This document shows, in pieces, positions 9,001 through 19,316 of a DNA stretch of 30,000 nucleotides (position 1 is the first letter of the stretch; each line of letters begins with the position of its first letter). The notes under the pieces are model-generated. The model ran no database searches, was not told the origin of the DNA, and saw only the letters and a list, made by a program, of their open reading frames with translations. This DNA is from Chrysomallon squamiferum. Lineage: Eukaryota; Mollusca; Gastropoda; Neomphalida; Peltospiridae. The translations under genes were made by a program, and so were the position numbers. The DNA lies in contig CM022668.1 of NCBI GenBank assembly GCA_012295275.1, forward strand, positions 15,743,391-15,773,390. The letters run 5' to 3'.

Positions 9001-9211
9001 AGGAAACCACGCCCCCAGCTCTAGCTCTTTCCGTGAATCTCCTTGCACTTGGGCAGTCAGTCACGTGTGGTTAAAGCGCGTGCCAGTGTGCTCGTGCGTG
9101 TGTTTATTTTGTTTGTTTACATCTACTGACAGAGACTTGCAGTTAAAAATAGAAGATAATAAATAATAATTAAAAAAATATATATATTTCCTTACGTAAT
9201 AAAGTTAATTA

Positions 9212-9257
<46 letters not shown>

Positions 9258-9294
9258 TATTAACTCCAAATCTTCAAGATACCGATGGGAATTC
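9001..9294. other. Short unique island and (TTA)n
   Basis: CCACGCCC at 9007-9014 and TCACGTGTGG near 9061 lie in a short GC-richer patch (9001-9115). AT-rich sequence and a pure (TTA)n run (about 9215-9257) follow. Confidence 0.5.
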
Positions 9295-9658
9295 TGTTGA
9301 TCCAAAAAGACATACTCGCTTCTTCGCTCCTTGTCAACTTTGACCTACGGGGCAGTTGCTTGGCAACGGACAATGGGCACCGATGTGACAATTAGCCCCG
9401 TTTATTGTTAGATTAAGCTTTCCCCGTCAGTTTGCTCACGTTCGTTGACACGAAAAGTACGAAAAGCTTTAACGACCGAGCCCCGTGTTCGAAATTCGTC
9501 CATTTTCGCTCCCAGCACGAGCTCTCCTCGACATGTCAGACGAAGTGAAAAGCGCGTGCGAGAACAGCGCGCGACAAAACCCACTCGTGTCGCGGCGGGC
9601 TGCAAACGCGAAGATGTAACTAATGAACTCCGTTCTCGAACGTTCTATTTTGCAGAAG
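9295..9658. promoter_or_regulatory. CpG-rich unique island
   Basis: This stretch is much richer in CpG than its surroundings (for example GCGCGCGACAAAACCC and TGTCGCGGCGGG). It has short overlapping ORFs on both strands but none with a recognisable domain. It includes an X-box match and abuts a G-quadruplex motif. An unmethylated regulatory or promoter region is the likeliest reading. A lost exon is possible. Confidence 0.35.
9355..9367. promoter_or_regulatory. X-box (RFX) motif
   Basis: GTTGCTTGGCAAC fits the RFX X-box pattern RYYNYY, 1-3 bases, RRNRAC with a one-base spacer, and is nearly palindromic. RFX factors control ciliary genes in animals. No ciliary gene is visible nearby in this window. 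Confidence 0.4.
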
Positions 9659-9659
9659 A

Positions 9660-9684
9660 GGGGGGTGGGGTGGGGGTGGGAGGG
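9660..9684 (+). other. G-quadruplex motif
   Basis: Five G-runs (6, 4, 5, 3 and 3 G) are separated by single-base loops T, T, T and A. Single-nucleotide loops favour very stable parallel quadruplexes. It sits at the end of the CpG-rich island and just before A23 (9698-9720). Confidence 0.7.
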
Positions 9685-9697
9685 TGAATAATGCATG

Positions 9698-9863
9698 AAA
9701 AAAAAAAAAAAAAAAAAAAATCGTTTTGTTGTTAGCTGAATTTTATGACAAGTGACAAAATCAAATTAATTGTACAATTCCAGTGACGGCTGCAAGGGTT
9801 TTGCCATTCAGAGACTATTGACAGTGCTTCGTTTCAAGTCTCAAAAATCAACACTCTTTAGAG

Positions 9864-9919
<56 letters not shown>

Positions 9920-9920
9920 C
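9698..9920. repeat. A23 and (TTA)n flanking about 145 bp of unique sequence
   Basis: A homopolymer of 23 A (9698-9720) and about 18 TTA units (9866-9920) bound a short unique stretch with no recognised feature. Confidence 0.9.
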
Positions 9921-10029
9921 TTTTCTTATTAAAATATTATCATTATCTATTAGTCTATTAATCTGTCTCTCTGTCTGTATGTCATCTATCTACCTACCAC
10001 CTTCTTTATACATCTGTCATTAATTACTG

Positions 10030-10154
10030 TGCATATTATATTATGCCGCATTACATTAAATTACATTATGTTATAATACGTTACGTTACGTTACTTTACA
10101 TTACATTATATTATATTATATTATATTATATTATATTATATTATATTATATTAT
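10030..10154. repeat. Pentanucleotide array TTACA/TTACG/TTATA
   Basis: In register the units read TTACA, TTAAA, TTACA and TTATG, then TTACG three times, then TTACT, TTACA and TTACA, then a pure TTATA run. This is a five-base tandem array with regional variants. Confidence 0.9.
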
Positions 10155-10664
10155 TGCGTTCCATTGCATGCAGTTTGAATAGATAGTGTTTATATCGTAG
10201 GATGGACAATCCAGTCGGTGGAAAAGTGCCATTAAAACAAATTTTATTTTTAAAATATTTTATTTTATTTTATGATTTATAACGACGATAAGATGAGAGT
10301 AAACTTCAACGATGATGACCTGCGATTTCTGAACTTCAGAAAACAAATCATTCTTGAAGTTTTATCAGTGCTGACGTAACAAAGATAACAGCATGAATTC
10401 ATTCTGAACACTTCCCAGAATCGGTTTTATTTTACTGTTATTTATTTATTTTTATTATTATTATCTTTTATTAACATCTACGTCTTAGCCAAGAGTTCCC
10501 GAATAAATATAAATTTTAATACTTGCCGGTGATCGGTTTATTAGTTTTCTGTTAAAATTAAACCTAAACAGCTTTAATAATGTTTCCAAGTCACTGGTTT
10601 ATTTGGTTTCTGTTTTGTTGTTTGATGGCTGATTAAATTTCAGTGACACTGAAGGATTATGTAA
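10155..10664. other. AT-rich unique stretch
   Basis: Contains one CRE-like TGACGTAA (10372-10379) and short A/T runs. No ORF or RNA gene is recognised. Confidence 0.4.
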
Positions 10665-11190
10665 ATGTATATATATATATATGTGTATGTATGTATATAT
10701 GTGTATGTATGTATGTATGTATGTATGTATGTATGTTTGTATGTTTGTATGTATGTATGTATGTATGTATGTATGTGACAAAGGTAATCACAATATCCTA
10801 AATATGTTTATTTACTTTAAACTGTTTCTTACTAATTATCAGCCTTTGCTAACAATAAAGCAAAACAAAAATAAGGCATGTCATATACTTTATAATCGTC
10901 TACTTTATCTATCTACCTGTTTGTCTGTATATTAATCTGTCTGGCCATTTGTCTATCTATCTATCTATCGATCTGTCTATCTGTATATATATGTGTGTGT
11001 GTCTGTGTGTATGTGTGTTTATATATCTTTCCATCCATCCATCTATCTATATGTCTCTCTTTCTCTCTATATGTGTGTCTGTGTCTGTTTATCAATTAAC
11101 TATATGTCTGCGTTATTATCTGTTTATCTATCTATATAATCTATCTACTTCTCCCTCTCCCTCTCTCCCTCTCTCTCTCTCTCTCTCACA
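10665..11190. repeat. (TA)n, (GTAT)n, (TCTA)n and (CT)n arrays with a unique gap
   Basis: TA at 10667-10683; GTAT at 10684-10776 with two TTTG interruptions; unique sequence to about 10895; then TCTA/TCTG (10895-11150) and CT (11152-11186). Confidence 0.9.
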
Positions 11191-11826
11191 CACACCCTTT
11201 CTCCCTCGTTCCCTGCTTCGTTTGCCTCTTTCTTCCCTGATTTTCAGATATTAATCACGGCTGATTTGCTTGTGTGTTCTTCGTCCTAACAGATGTTTTG
11301 CTTCACTGCTGGCTGCGGCAACCGCCACAGAACAACGAGGACTAACAGATTGCGTGTGATTTCACTGTTGATAAAATTAAACCAAAAAAAAAATAATAAT
11401 AATAAAATAAAAAAAAAGAGAGAAAAAGAAAACACTGCAGGTATCGATATAACAAGAAGTTAGGCAAATTAAAACGAAATGAAATTAACGGCTTATTTCC
11501 AGTGGGGATAATCCGATTAGGGGCAATCATCAAAAACAGCTCTTTTTCAAAAATTTCGCTTTTCCAACTGGTCGTCCCCGAGTTAGACAAAAGACAAAAC
11601 GTCTCAGAAATTACTGATTTTAATTGTTCTTGTCCTCACCGCTTCGGGAGCCACACAAATTAGTATTCGTCGCTGGTACGAAACTCTGGTTTAATTTCAC
11701 CCAATTACAGAGCACGGTAAGTCACAAAGAAGAAGGTTACGGCATCTTTGGACGTAATTATTTCAGAATAATTCGTCTAATGTTTTCTACTGAGGCCCGT
11801 ATGCAGCAGCAAATCTTAAAACTGTT
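11191..11826. other. Unique stretch before the large pentamer array
   Basis: It has acceptor-like TCGTCCTAACAG at about 11283-11294 and a donor-like GTAAGTCAC at about 11716. No open frame between them gives a recognisable protein. The GC content is higher than in neighbours. Confidence 0.35.
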
Positions 11827-13088
11827 AAGATACACTATGCTACACTATGCTACACTACACTACACTATGCTACACTATGCTACACTATGCACTACACTAT
11901 ACTGAAATACACCACTACACTATGCTACACTACACTACACTACACTACTACACTACACTACACTACACTACACTACACTACACTACACTACACTACACTA
12001 CACTACACCACACTACACTACACAACACTATACACTACACAACAAAACACTACACTACACAACAAACACTACACACCCACACCACACCACACCACACCAC
12101 ACCACACCCACACCCACACCACACCACACCACACACTACACTACACCACACTACACTACACTACACTACACCACACTACACCACACCACACTACACAACA
12201 CTATACACCACACACACACACACCAAACACACTACACCACACAACAAAACACTACACACTACACCACACTACACTACACTACACTACACTACACTACACT
12301 AACACTACACTACACTACACTACACTACACTACACTACACTACACTACACTACACTACACTACACTACACTACACTACACTACACTACACTACACTACAC
12401 TACACTACACTACACTACACTATACACACTACACTACACACTACACTACACTACACCACACTACACACACTACACTACACTACACTACACACTACACCAT
12501 ACACTACACTACACTACACTACACTACACACACTACACTACACTACACTACACCATACACTACTACTACACTACACTACACACTATACTACACTATACTA
12601 CACTACACTACACTACACTACACACACTACACACACACACTACACTACACCACACCACACCACACCACACCACACCACACCACACCACACCACACCACAC
12701 CACACCACACCACACCACACCACACCACACCACACCACCACACCACACCACACCACACCACACCACACCACACACACACTACACACACAAACACACTACA
12801 CTACACTACACTACACTATACATACTACACTACACAAACACTACACTACACTACACTACACTACACTACACTATACTACACTACACTACACAATACTACA
12901 CTATACTGCAATACACTACACTACACTACACTACACAACACCACACTACACTACACTACACTACACTACACTACACTACACTACACTACACTATGCACAC
13001 AACACTACACTACACACTACACTACACTACACTACACTACAACACACACACTACACACTACACACTACACTACACTACACTATACTGT
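11827..13088. repeat. Pentanucleotide satellite array (ACTAC)n with (ACCAC)n blocks
   Basis: About 1.26 kb of five-base units, mostly ACTAC, with blocks of ACCAC (about 12075-12130 and 12648-12775), CA-rich interruptions, and ATGCT variants at the left edge. Longer segments are duplicated: CTACACAACACTATACAC occurs at 12018 and 12191, and ACAACAAAACAC at 12039 and 12241. The array has grown by segmental duplication as well as slippage. It is open in all plus-strand frames because five-base units give TTLHY in each frame; it is not a gene. Confidence 0.95.
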
Positions 13089-13465
13089 ATCACTAAATTA
13101 AGACAAATAGTACAATGCACTATAATATCATAACACACCCTACTGCTTCAGTCATATCATATTATACTACATATTACCATATCATCGTATACCCTACCAT
13201 TTGATATCATGTCAAACCATAAAAACCATACCATTCAATATTTTACCATACCACATAGTACCATAACGAATCGAATCATATATGACACCATATCATACCG
13301 TATCACATCATATTAAACCATTGTATACCGTATCATATGATACCATAGCATACAGCATTATATATCACATCATGCTACACCATTGTTTATCATACCACCA
13401 CTACCATAGCGTATTATATCATACCATTCCGTATCATACTGTACCATACAGTACTGTAAAGCACC
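13089..13465. repeat. Decayed pentanucleotide skirt (ATACC/ATATC units)
   Basis: Words such as CATACC, CATATC, ATCATACC and CCATACCA recur at multiples of about five bases with heavy substitution. It adjoins the young array and looks like an older, eroded pentamer array of related composition. Confidence 0.65.
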
Positions 13466-14200
13466 ACACGAGAAACACAAAGACACAAACATACAAACAC
13501 ACGTTCAGAGCTCGTTACTAAAGTATTTCTAATCACTTTAGTTCAGCAGTTCTCTTTCCTGTCTTTTTCTCACGACAGATTTATCAGCGGTGTGGTTCGT
13601 GTTTTTTCCTGCCAGTGGGAGGGTATGGAGAAAAAAAATCTGTTAAGCTATTTCGTGTACCAGACAGAGTCCGCGAATGGTTTATAAAATAACGATAATA
13701 AGAACTTAACCCTCTGTGAAAGAGTTCATTCATATCTGGAAAAAAATTTTTAAATAGGAAACAAAATTTTTTTATAATAATAATAATAATGATGATAAAT
13801 AAATAAAAAGAAAGAAATAAAGAAAAAAAGAAAGAAAAAAAGAAAAAAGACAAATAATTTTTTTAAATCCTCTGTATAATACATGGTCACATAATTTGTT
13901 TTTCTTTTACATATATTTACACATACACACATGCATACACACACACACATACACACACACATACATACATATATATACGCCAGCTGATCTAATTGTATCA
14001 TTTTTAAAGTTTTCGCAAAACATCAAAATTTAGTGTATGTGCGTGCATATGCATGTGTGTTATATTGTGGTGTAACTGTGTGAAAGAGAAATATGTGCGT
14101 GCATCTCTAAATATACAAACACACGAACATACATACACACACACACGTACATACATGCTCATCTCCATGTAGTTTGTCAAATTCATTTACCGAACATCTG
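13466..14200. other. Mixed unique and low-complexity stretch
   Basis: Unique sequence to 13740, then A/T low complexity (13740-13870), TACA/CACA tracts (13915-13975), unique sequence, and a second CA-rich tract (14110-14160). No gene is recognised. Confidence 0.5.
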
Positions 14201-14264
14201 ACCACAACGTTATAATCAAAGTAGGCGTGGCTAACGACATTAAATATTCAAAATGGCCGTCAAC

Positions 14265-14299
<35 letters not shown>

Positions 14300-14700
14300 C
14301 GTGTTAATTATATTTGATATTTCCGAAAGGAACGAGAATGACAGAAGAACTAATTTAGATATCTGCCTCATTATTAAAAAGAATCTTGAGTAAAACGTGA
14401 CGAAAAACATCCCAGCGAAGCATAAAAGATTTGTTCATCAATGAACGGGGCGTGGTTAGACCGGTATTGGATTCTTAGACTGTTGTAATTACAGTTACGC
14501 CGCTTTGATTACAATTAACCGTATTCGTTTATATTGAGCATGCCAATAATGCGTCCAGGACATGCTTGCTTGGATACGTAACGACTCTGTACACGTGTCA
14601 TATGGGTGACCGATTTCAAATTTATTCAAAGTTTTTTTAATTACGATTGTTTTGTATTGAAGTAGAATAAAATAAACTTTACGTTGAACACACACGAATA
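14201..14700. other. Unique island interrupted by T31
   Basis: It holds TAGGCGTGGCTAACGAC (from 14222), AAAATGGCCGTC (about 14250), T31 (14266-14296), and GGGCGTGGTTAGAC at 14448-14461. The last of these leads into CTTAGACTGTT, which resembles 7711-7750. No ORF is supported. Confidence 0.45.
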
Positions 14701-14875
14701 GTAAATGAATACAAAAAAAAAAAAAAAATAGATATTTAATCTATAGATTCGTATTTTGACAAAATAAATTGACAAATGTAGACAGATAAATAAATAAATA
14801 GCAAATTTAAGTAAATAAAATAAAAATGTAAATAAATAAATACAAAATAAGTAAATAAATAAGTAAATAAATAAG

Positions 14876-14910
<35 letters not shown>

Positions 14911-15178
14911 GTAAATAAATAAATAAGTAAATAGCAAGCAGACAGACAGATAATTTGTAGACAGGTAACTTCAAATAATTAAGTCAGTGATTTAAATAAT
15001 AACAAATAAATAAAATATTAAAAAGGAAATAAAAAAATAAAAAACAAAAATAAATAAATAAACAAATAAGCAAACAAGCAAGTAAACAAATAAATAGCAA
15101 AATAAAGAAAATATTAAAAAGTAAATAAACAAAGAAACAAGTAAGTACGTAAGTAAATAATAAATAAATAATGTTTTT
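14701..15178. repeat. (AAAT)n tetranucleotide region with AAGT and AAAC variants
   Basis: Starts with an A-run (14713-14728), then AAAT/AAGT units (14780-14935), a short CAGA patch, and more degenerate AAAT/AAAC/AAGT (15000-15170). ORFs are Leu/Phe/Tyr strings. Confidence 0.9.
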
Positions 15179-15475
15179 ATTGTAAAAGAATTCTTGCTGC
15201 TTTCGTTTTCTATGAACGTCATAACCATAATTATGTATGATGTCATATTGAACGCACTGAATATGTCAATAAGAAAAAATATTTCTTTCTTCATTTTTCA
15301 TTTTTTTCCTTTCCTTTTTAATCATTCATTCACCACTTTATTCATTCTTTAATAGATTATATCATCGGTTCGTTCATTATGTTTTTCATTCATTCATTCA
15401 TTCTTTCGTTCATTCATTCGTCCATTCGGCCATTCGTTCACTCGTTCGTTCGTTCGTTCGTTCGTTCGTTCTTTA
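15179..15475. repeat. Unique gap then (TTCA)n to (TTCG)n array
   Basis: About 110 bases of unique sequence are followed by degenerate TTCA units (15320-15430). These turn into a pure TTCG run (about 15443-15471), a CpG-containing tetramer that is unusual in animal DNA. Confidence 0.85.
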
Positions 15476-16340
15476 ATGGTCCTGTTTATCCTTCAGTTCT
15501 TAACCTTTCTTTTTACCAATACATTTTTCTCTGCCATTTTAATCTCCTACTAAACGTGTCATTATGAGATTAAAAATAATATTTTCAGTAAAACATTTCC
15601 CGTATATCCAGGCTTCGTGTCTACACTCACGTGTTTTACTGTATCTTTAAAAAAAAAAGGCCACACACGATGGAACCTAATCACGTAAATATTCCGTGCG
15701 CCGCAGAAAACAGCGGAAGCTAATTCGGCGTCTGCGCAGAAGGTTACATAACAGCAAATAAAATGTTATTGGCGGCAATATTAACGCCATTTGATAAAGT
15801 TAGTACCGGCTTTTATATCGCAAAAGATAAAGACGTTTGAGCATATCCTGAAGTTTTATTCCGTTTTCTGGGATAAGAAGCAGGCATTTAAAAAAATATA
15901 TATATCTTATAAACAATTTTTTTTATTTTTTATGTTAAGTATTTAAATTTATGATGCTGTTTTAAACTAGGGTAAAGGCGTTGTTGTAAAAAAAAAAAAA
16001 AAAAATGTTATGACGTCATAAACATGTACGTCAGATGTCTTACCATTTCTGATGGTTTCTGTCTTTGCAGTTAAAGATCAGATAGACATGGAAACTTCTA
16101 GAATGAATACAATTCTTAAACGGTGAGATTTCTACCGATATTTCTAACGTTATAACTTACAGCTATATAATTTGGCGCACAGAAGGATAAAAGTATAATT
16201 AATTAAACATAAAAAGAAATATTTCTTGACCGAATGCAGAAAGATATAATAATAATAATAATTATAGTCTAAATATGTTTCGTTTAAACATTTATATTGA
16301 TTTTCTCAAACAAGTAAGCAAACAACGAAACCAAATTAAT
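15476..16340. other. Unique stretch with one CRE-like site
   Basis: Mostly non-repetitive, with an A-run (about 15988-16005) immediately before TGACGTCA. I see no ORF or RNA gene. Confidence 0.4.
16011..16018. promoter_or_regulatory. Full CRE palindrome TGACGTCA
   Basis: Exact TGACGTCA, with a half-site TACGTCA at about 16027. Motif evidence only. Confidence 0.3.
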
Positions 16341-16353
16341 AATGATAATGATA

Positions 16354-16394
<41 letters not shown>

Positions 16395-16456
16395 AATGAT
16401 GATGATGATGATGATGATGATAATAATGATGATAATAATAATAATAATAATAATAA
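16341..16456. repeat. (GAT)n to (AAT)n compound microsatellite
   Basis: Starts as AATGAT, becomes pure GAT with single AAT interruptions, and ends in AAT. It is open as a poly-Asp/Asn ORF, which is a repeat artefact. Confidence 0.95.
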
Positions 16457-17335
16457 CCCAGAATGAAGTTAATAAATGTGCATATTATTCTTCTTGCTAA
16501 CCAAAAACATTATCTTTAGTGAATAATATTAGCCTGGTATAACGAGTCACCGATATTTCGTACATATGCGTCGCGGTTTGGGAAATACTGTGTTGTTTTC
16601 TACAGACTGTTATCGTCAGAGGTTTTATATAAAAACACCGAAAACACTGTTATATTCAGAGTACAAAACGTCATCTATTTATAAATTTGAAATTTTCGTA
16701 TCCTGAAACCAAAATGTCGCCTACACAGTTTTATCTTTTTAAATTTTACAGTCGACGACTGATCTATTGGTTTATAGATCATTTAACTAACAGTTCGAAA
16801 CCTGAATAGATCTATATATATAATCCAGGATTTAATTTTAACTCTCCAGGTCATAGTTATTGAGGTCTGTAAGTCTGTTTGTAAATGAAGTCTTCATATA
16901 TAATACAAACACCCACACGCAAATTCACAAACACACACACACGCGCGCGCGCTTTGAAAACACACACACACACACCTTCTCACACTTGGAAGTATAAAAA
17001 AAAATTATTAAGCTAATTGTCCGTATAATCACAAGCTAATTTTAGTTTATTTATTTTAGAGCACCTTGTAAATGTCTTGAATGAATCAAATTTCGAAGCA
17101 GAGTTGGCGAAGTGAAAATTCGAATTTTCGAATTTTTTTTTTAGTTTACAGCTGTCTTCAGCTCTTAGCATTTCTGCGACGTAAACTTGTACGTCTCTTT
17201 TGCTTATTATCACTCTATGAATATGCTGATCCGGTGTCTTATACGGAGATTACGTATTTCCTTCCGTCAGATTTCAAGAAAGTCTGTTTCTATTGACATT
17301 TGCAAAGGATCAGCCTTCCACAGATAAAGATATAA
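16457..17335. other. Unique stretch with a CA/CG alternating tract
   Basis: Contains CA and CG runs at 16920-16976 and otherwise unique AT-rich sequence. Short ORFs on both strands (17013-17296) have no recognisable domain. Confidence 0.45.
16931..16952. other. Z-DNA-prone (CA)n(CG)n tract
   Basis: Twenty-two bases of uninterrupted purine-pyrimidine alternation, CA then CG. Confidence 0.55.
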
Positions 17336-17633
17336 AAGAAGAAGAAGAAGAAGAAAAAAAATCTTTGATAATAAAAAACAAGAAAAAATATATAAAAATA
17401 TATATAAAAAGGAATATGAAAAAAAGGAAAAAAGAAAAAAAAAAGAAGAAAAAAGGAAAAAAAGAAATGAAAAATAAGAAAGAAATGTCTTCTTGACTAT
17501 TACCTGTTGTGTTTCATTAGTTTTCTTTTCAGCGTTTTTTTTTTTTTTATTATTTTTTTTTTTTTTACTCTTTTTTCTTCTTCATTTTTTTTTTTACCCA
17601 TGCTTCTTATTTTCTAATCTGTAAGGGAAATAA

Positions 17634-17681
<48 letters not shown>
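17336..17681. repeat. Purine-rich, then pyrimidine-rich, then (AC)n low complexity
   Basis: A/G-only sequence (17336-17485), T-rich sequence (17520-17600), the word TAAGGGAAATAACTCTA (about 17622), and a pure AC run (about 17638-17681). The plus-strand poly-Lys ORF here is an artefact. Confidence 0.85.
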
Positions 17682-17683
<2 letters not shown>

Positions 17684-17698
17684 CTGATTACGACGTAG

Positions 17699-17931
17699 AT
17701 TGTCAAAGATAGTTCCGACGTGACAAATAAAGACTTCATCCTTCAGGAAATTACAGCGACTAGCGACATCAAAGACGACTCCAACGTCAAACTAGCATGG
17801 CGTGATATTGAAGACGACGAAATCAAAGAGGTGGAAATAAGATTTTCAAGGGGAAAAAAATTACAAAATACGAAGGAAAGTGAATTTCAAAGACTTCTGC
17901 TTTCCAAAAGCAAGATAATTGATTTTATGTT
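17699..17931 (+). CDS. Candidate internal exon, unrecognised
   Basis: A plus-strand frame of 77 codons opens after an acceptor-like CGACGTAG and stays open to a strong donor-like GTAAGC at 17932. The translation is not low complexity: it has KDDSNVKLAWRDIEDDEIKE and ESEFQRLLLSKSKIIDFM. There is no early ATG, so it would be an internal exon ending in phase 2. The acceptor's polypyrimidine tract is poor (an AC repeat). The donor region may belong to the adjoining minisatellite. No homologue comes to mind, and chance remains likely. Confidence 0.2.
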
Positions 17932-18300
17932 GTAAGCAACGAGAAAGGAAACAATATGGCACCGTTAAAGAATTAGTCATTGGAAAATATTTTACTTTTT
18001 TTTTTTCTTTTAGCCATTTACAAGAAGTATCTTTTACATTCATTTTTTTTCCCCTACAGAGAAATGATGTCAGTCACATTATCTTTATTATTTTCGCCGT
18101 TAGAAATACAATATGTGGCATATTTGTATCGTTATAAATAGTACCTGAAACATATATTTATTTTTACTGTTAGAAGTAGTATCTGTAATATGTATTTATC
18201 TTTTACTTTTTACAAAAAGTATTAGTAATATATTTAATTATTTTTTCCGTTACAAGAACAATTGGTAACATATGTTTATTCTTTTTATCATTACAAATAG
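17930..18300. repeat. Decayed minisatellite, unit about 39-40 bp, 7-9 copies
   Basis: Unit starts like TTACAAATAGTAT or TTAGAAGTAGTAT occur at 18018, about 18054, 18100, 18132, 18170, 18210, 18250 and 18291. Each continues as TGTAACATAT-like, T-rich sequence and often ends in CCG or CTG. Earlier weaker units start near 17965. A stray copy lies at 18404, after A/T low complexity. No ORF is associated. Confidence 0.75.
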
Positions 18301-18475
18301 AATATGTAAAATTTTTATTTTTTTATTATTTTTATTTTATTTTTATATTATTTTTATATTATTTTTTATATATTTTTATATTATTTTTATATTAATTTTT
18401 CCATTACAAATAATATTTCTTTTCTATTAATATTCCATATTATCTTCTTTTTAATGGAACTAGTAACATTTTCAT

Positions 18476-18565
<90 letters not shown>

Positions 18566-18566
18566 A
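18301..18566. repeat. A/T low complexity then (CT)n
   Basis: TTTTTATATTA-type sequence to about 18400, then a (CT)n tract of about 75 bases (18479-18550) with a few interruptions to 18566. Confidence 0.95.
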
Positions 18567-19316
18567 TCTTCTTTTCGATTTTCTTGTAACAAGTTTTCAA
18601 GTCTTACTCAAAAGTCAGGAAAAGAAGTTTTCAGATTTCAACAGCCATTGTTTCCCCTGCGAAGTCGTCATCATCCCCCCCCGCTTCACCTACAGATATA
18701 CCCCCGTCTCTCCACGTGCACCCGTCGTGTTCGTATCCCCACTCCCGACACTTTTTGTATTTTTGTTTATTCGAATTCAACAGATGGTTCTCAACCGAGA
18801 TAAAAATCGTGTATCGGGCCCGTGCATGTGGTCCGGTCCGCAGATCAAACAAAACCTAGCCTCGATTTGACTTTTCAGACAAAATAAACCATCATTATCG
18901 ATTATTGTTATTCGCACTGAAAAAAAGAAAAAAAGAAGAAGAAAAAACTCCTCTCGCCCTTACCCCAACAGCCGCAATATGTAACGTTTTTCGCAAAATT
19001 AGCGAATTTGCGACATCTGTATCGAGTTACGGCAATCCATCATGGCGGCGGGTATAAAAATAAACAAAGCACCTGCACGTACGGTTTTTTTTTTTCACGC
19101 GTAAACACGATAGTCGAAGAATTAAGACAAGAAAAACTTTTCAGCTATCAAAATATATATACAGAACTGCGAATTTAAGAGGAGGCAAAAGGGCATGTCA
19201 GTTTAGCGGCGTATCTTGTAATCAGGTACAAGCGATGGGAGTTTTCTTCGCGGTATTCTCGTTGTTTTTTTTCTTTACAGAAGCCATACGAGCGGCTGTC
19301 ATTTTTGTAGACATCA
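18567..19316. other. Unique island with a possible promoter
   Basis: Moderately GC-rich in parts (18650-18850, 18940-19090). Short ORFs show no domain. See 19041-19059 for TATA- and YY1-like words. Confidence 0.4.
19041..19059 (+). promoter_or_regulatory. YY1-like CATGGCGGCG followed by a TATA-like box
   Basis: CATGGCGGCG (19041-19050) resembles the YY1 core ATGGCGGC. GGTATAAAAA follows directly, with TATAAAA at 19053-19059. No downstream gene is visible on the plus strand, so function is speculative. Confidence 0.2.

Noticed and set aside
11283-11460. Frame MFCFTAGCGNRHRTTR after an acceptor-like TCCTAACAG
   Set aside because: The short Cys-containing start looked like a zinc-binding domain, but it runs at once into Lys/Asn low complexity and stops.
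11645-11721. Possible exon ending at GTAAGTCAC
   Set aside because: The donor is strong but no convincing acceptor or recognisable peptide precedes it.
11847-13101. Plus-strand ORFs of up to 404 codons
   Set aside because: They are translations of the five-base array. Every plus-strand frame gives the same TTLHY cycle without stops.
16275-16466. Poly-Asp/Asn ORF
   Set aside because: GAT/AAT microsatellite read as codons.
17293-17496. Lys/Glu-rich ORF
   Set aside because: Purine-only low complexity; no recognisable protein.
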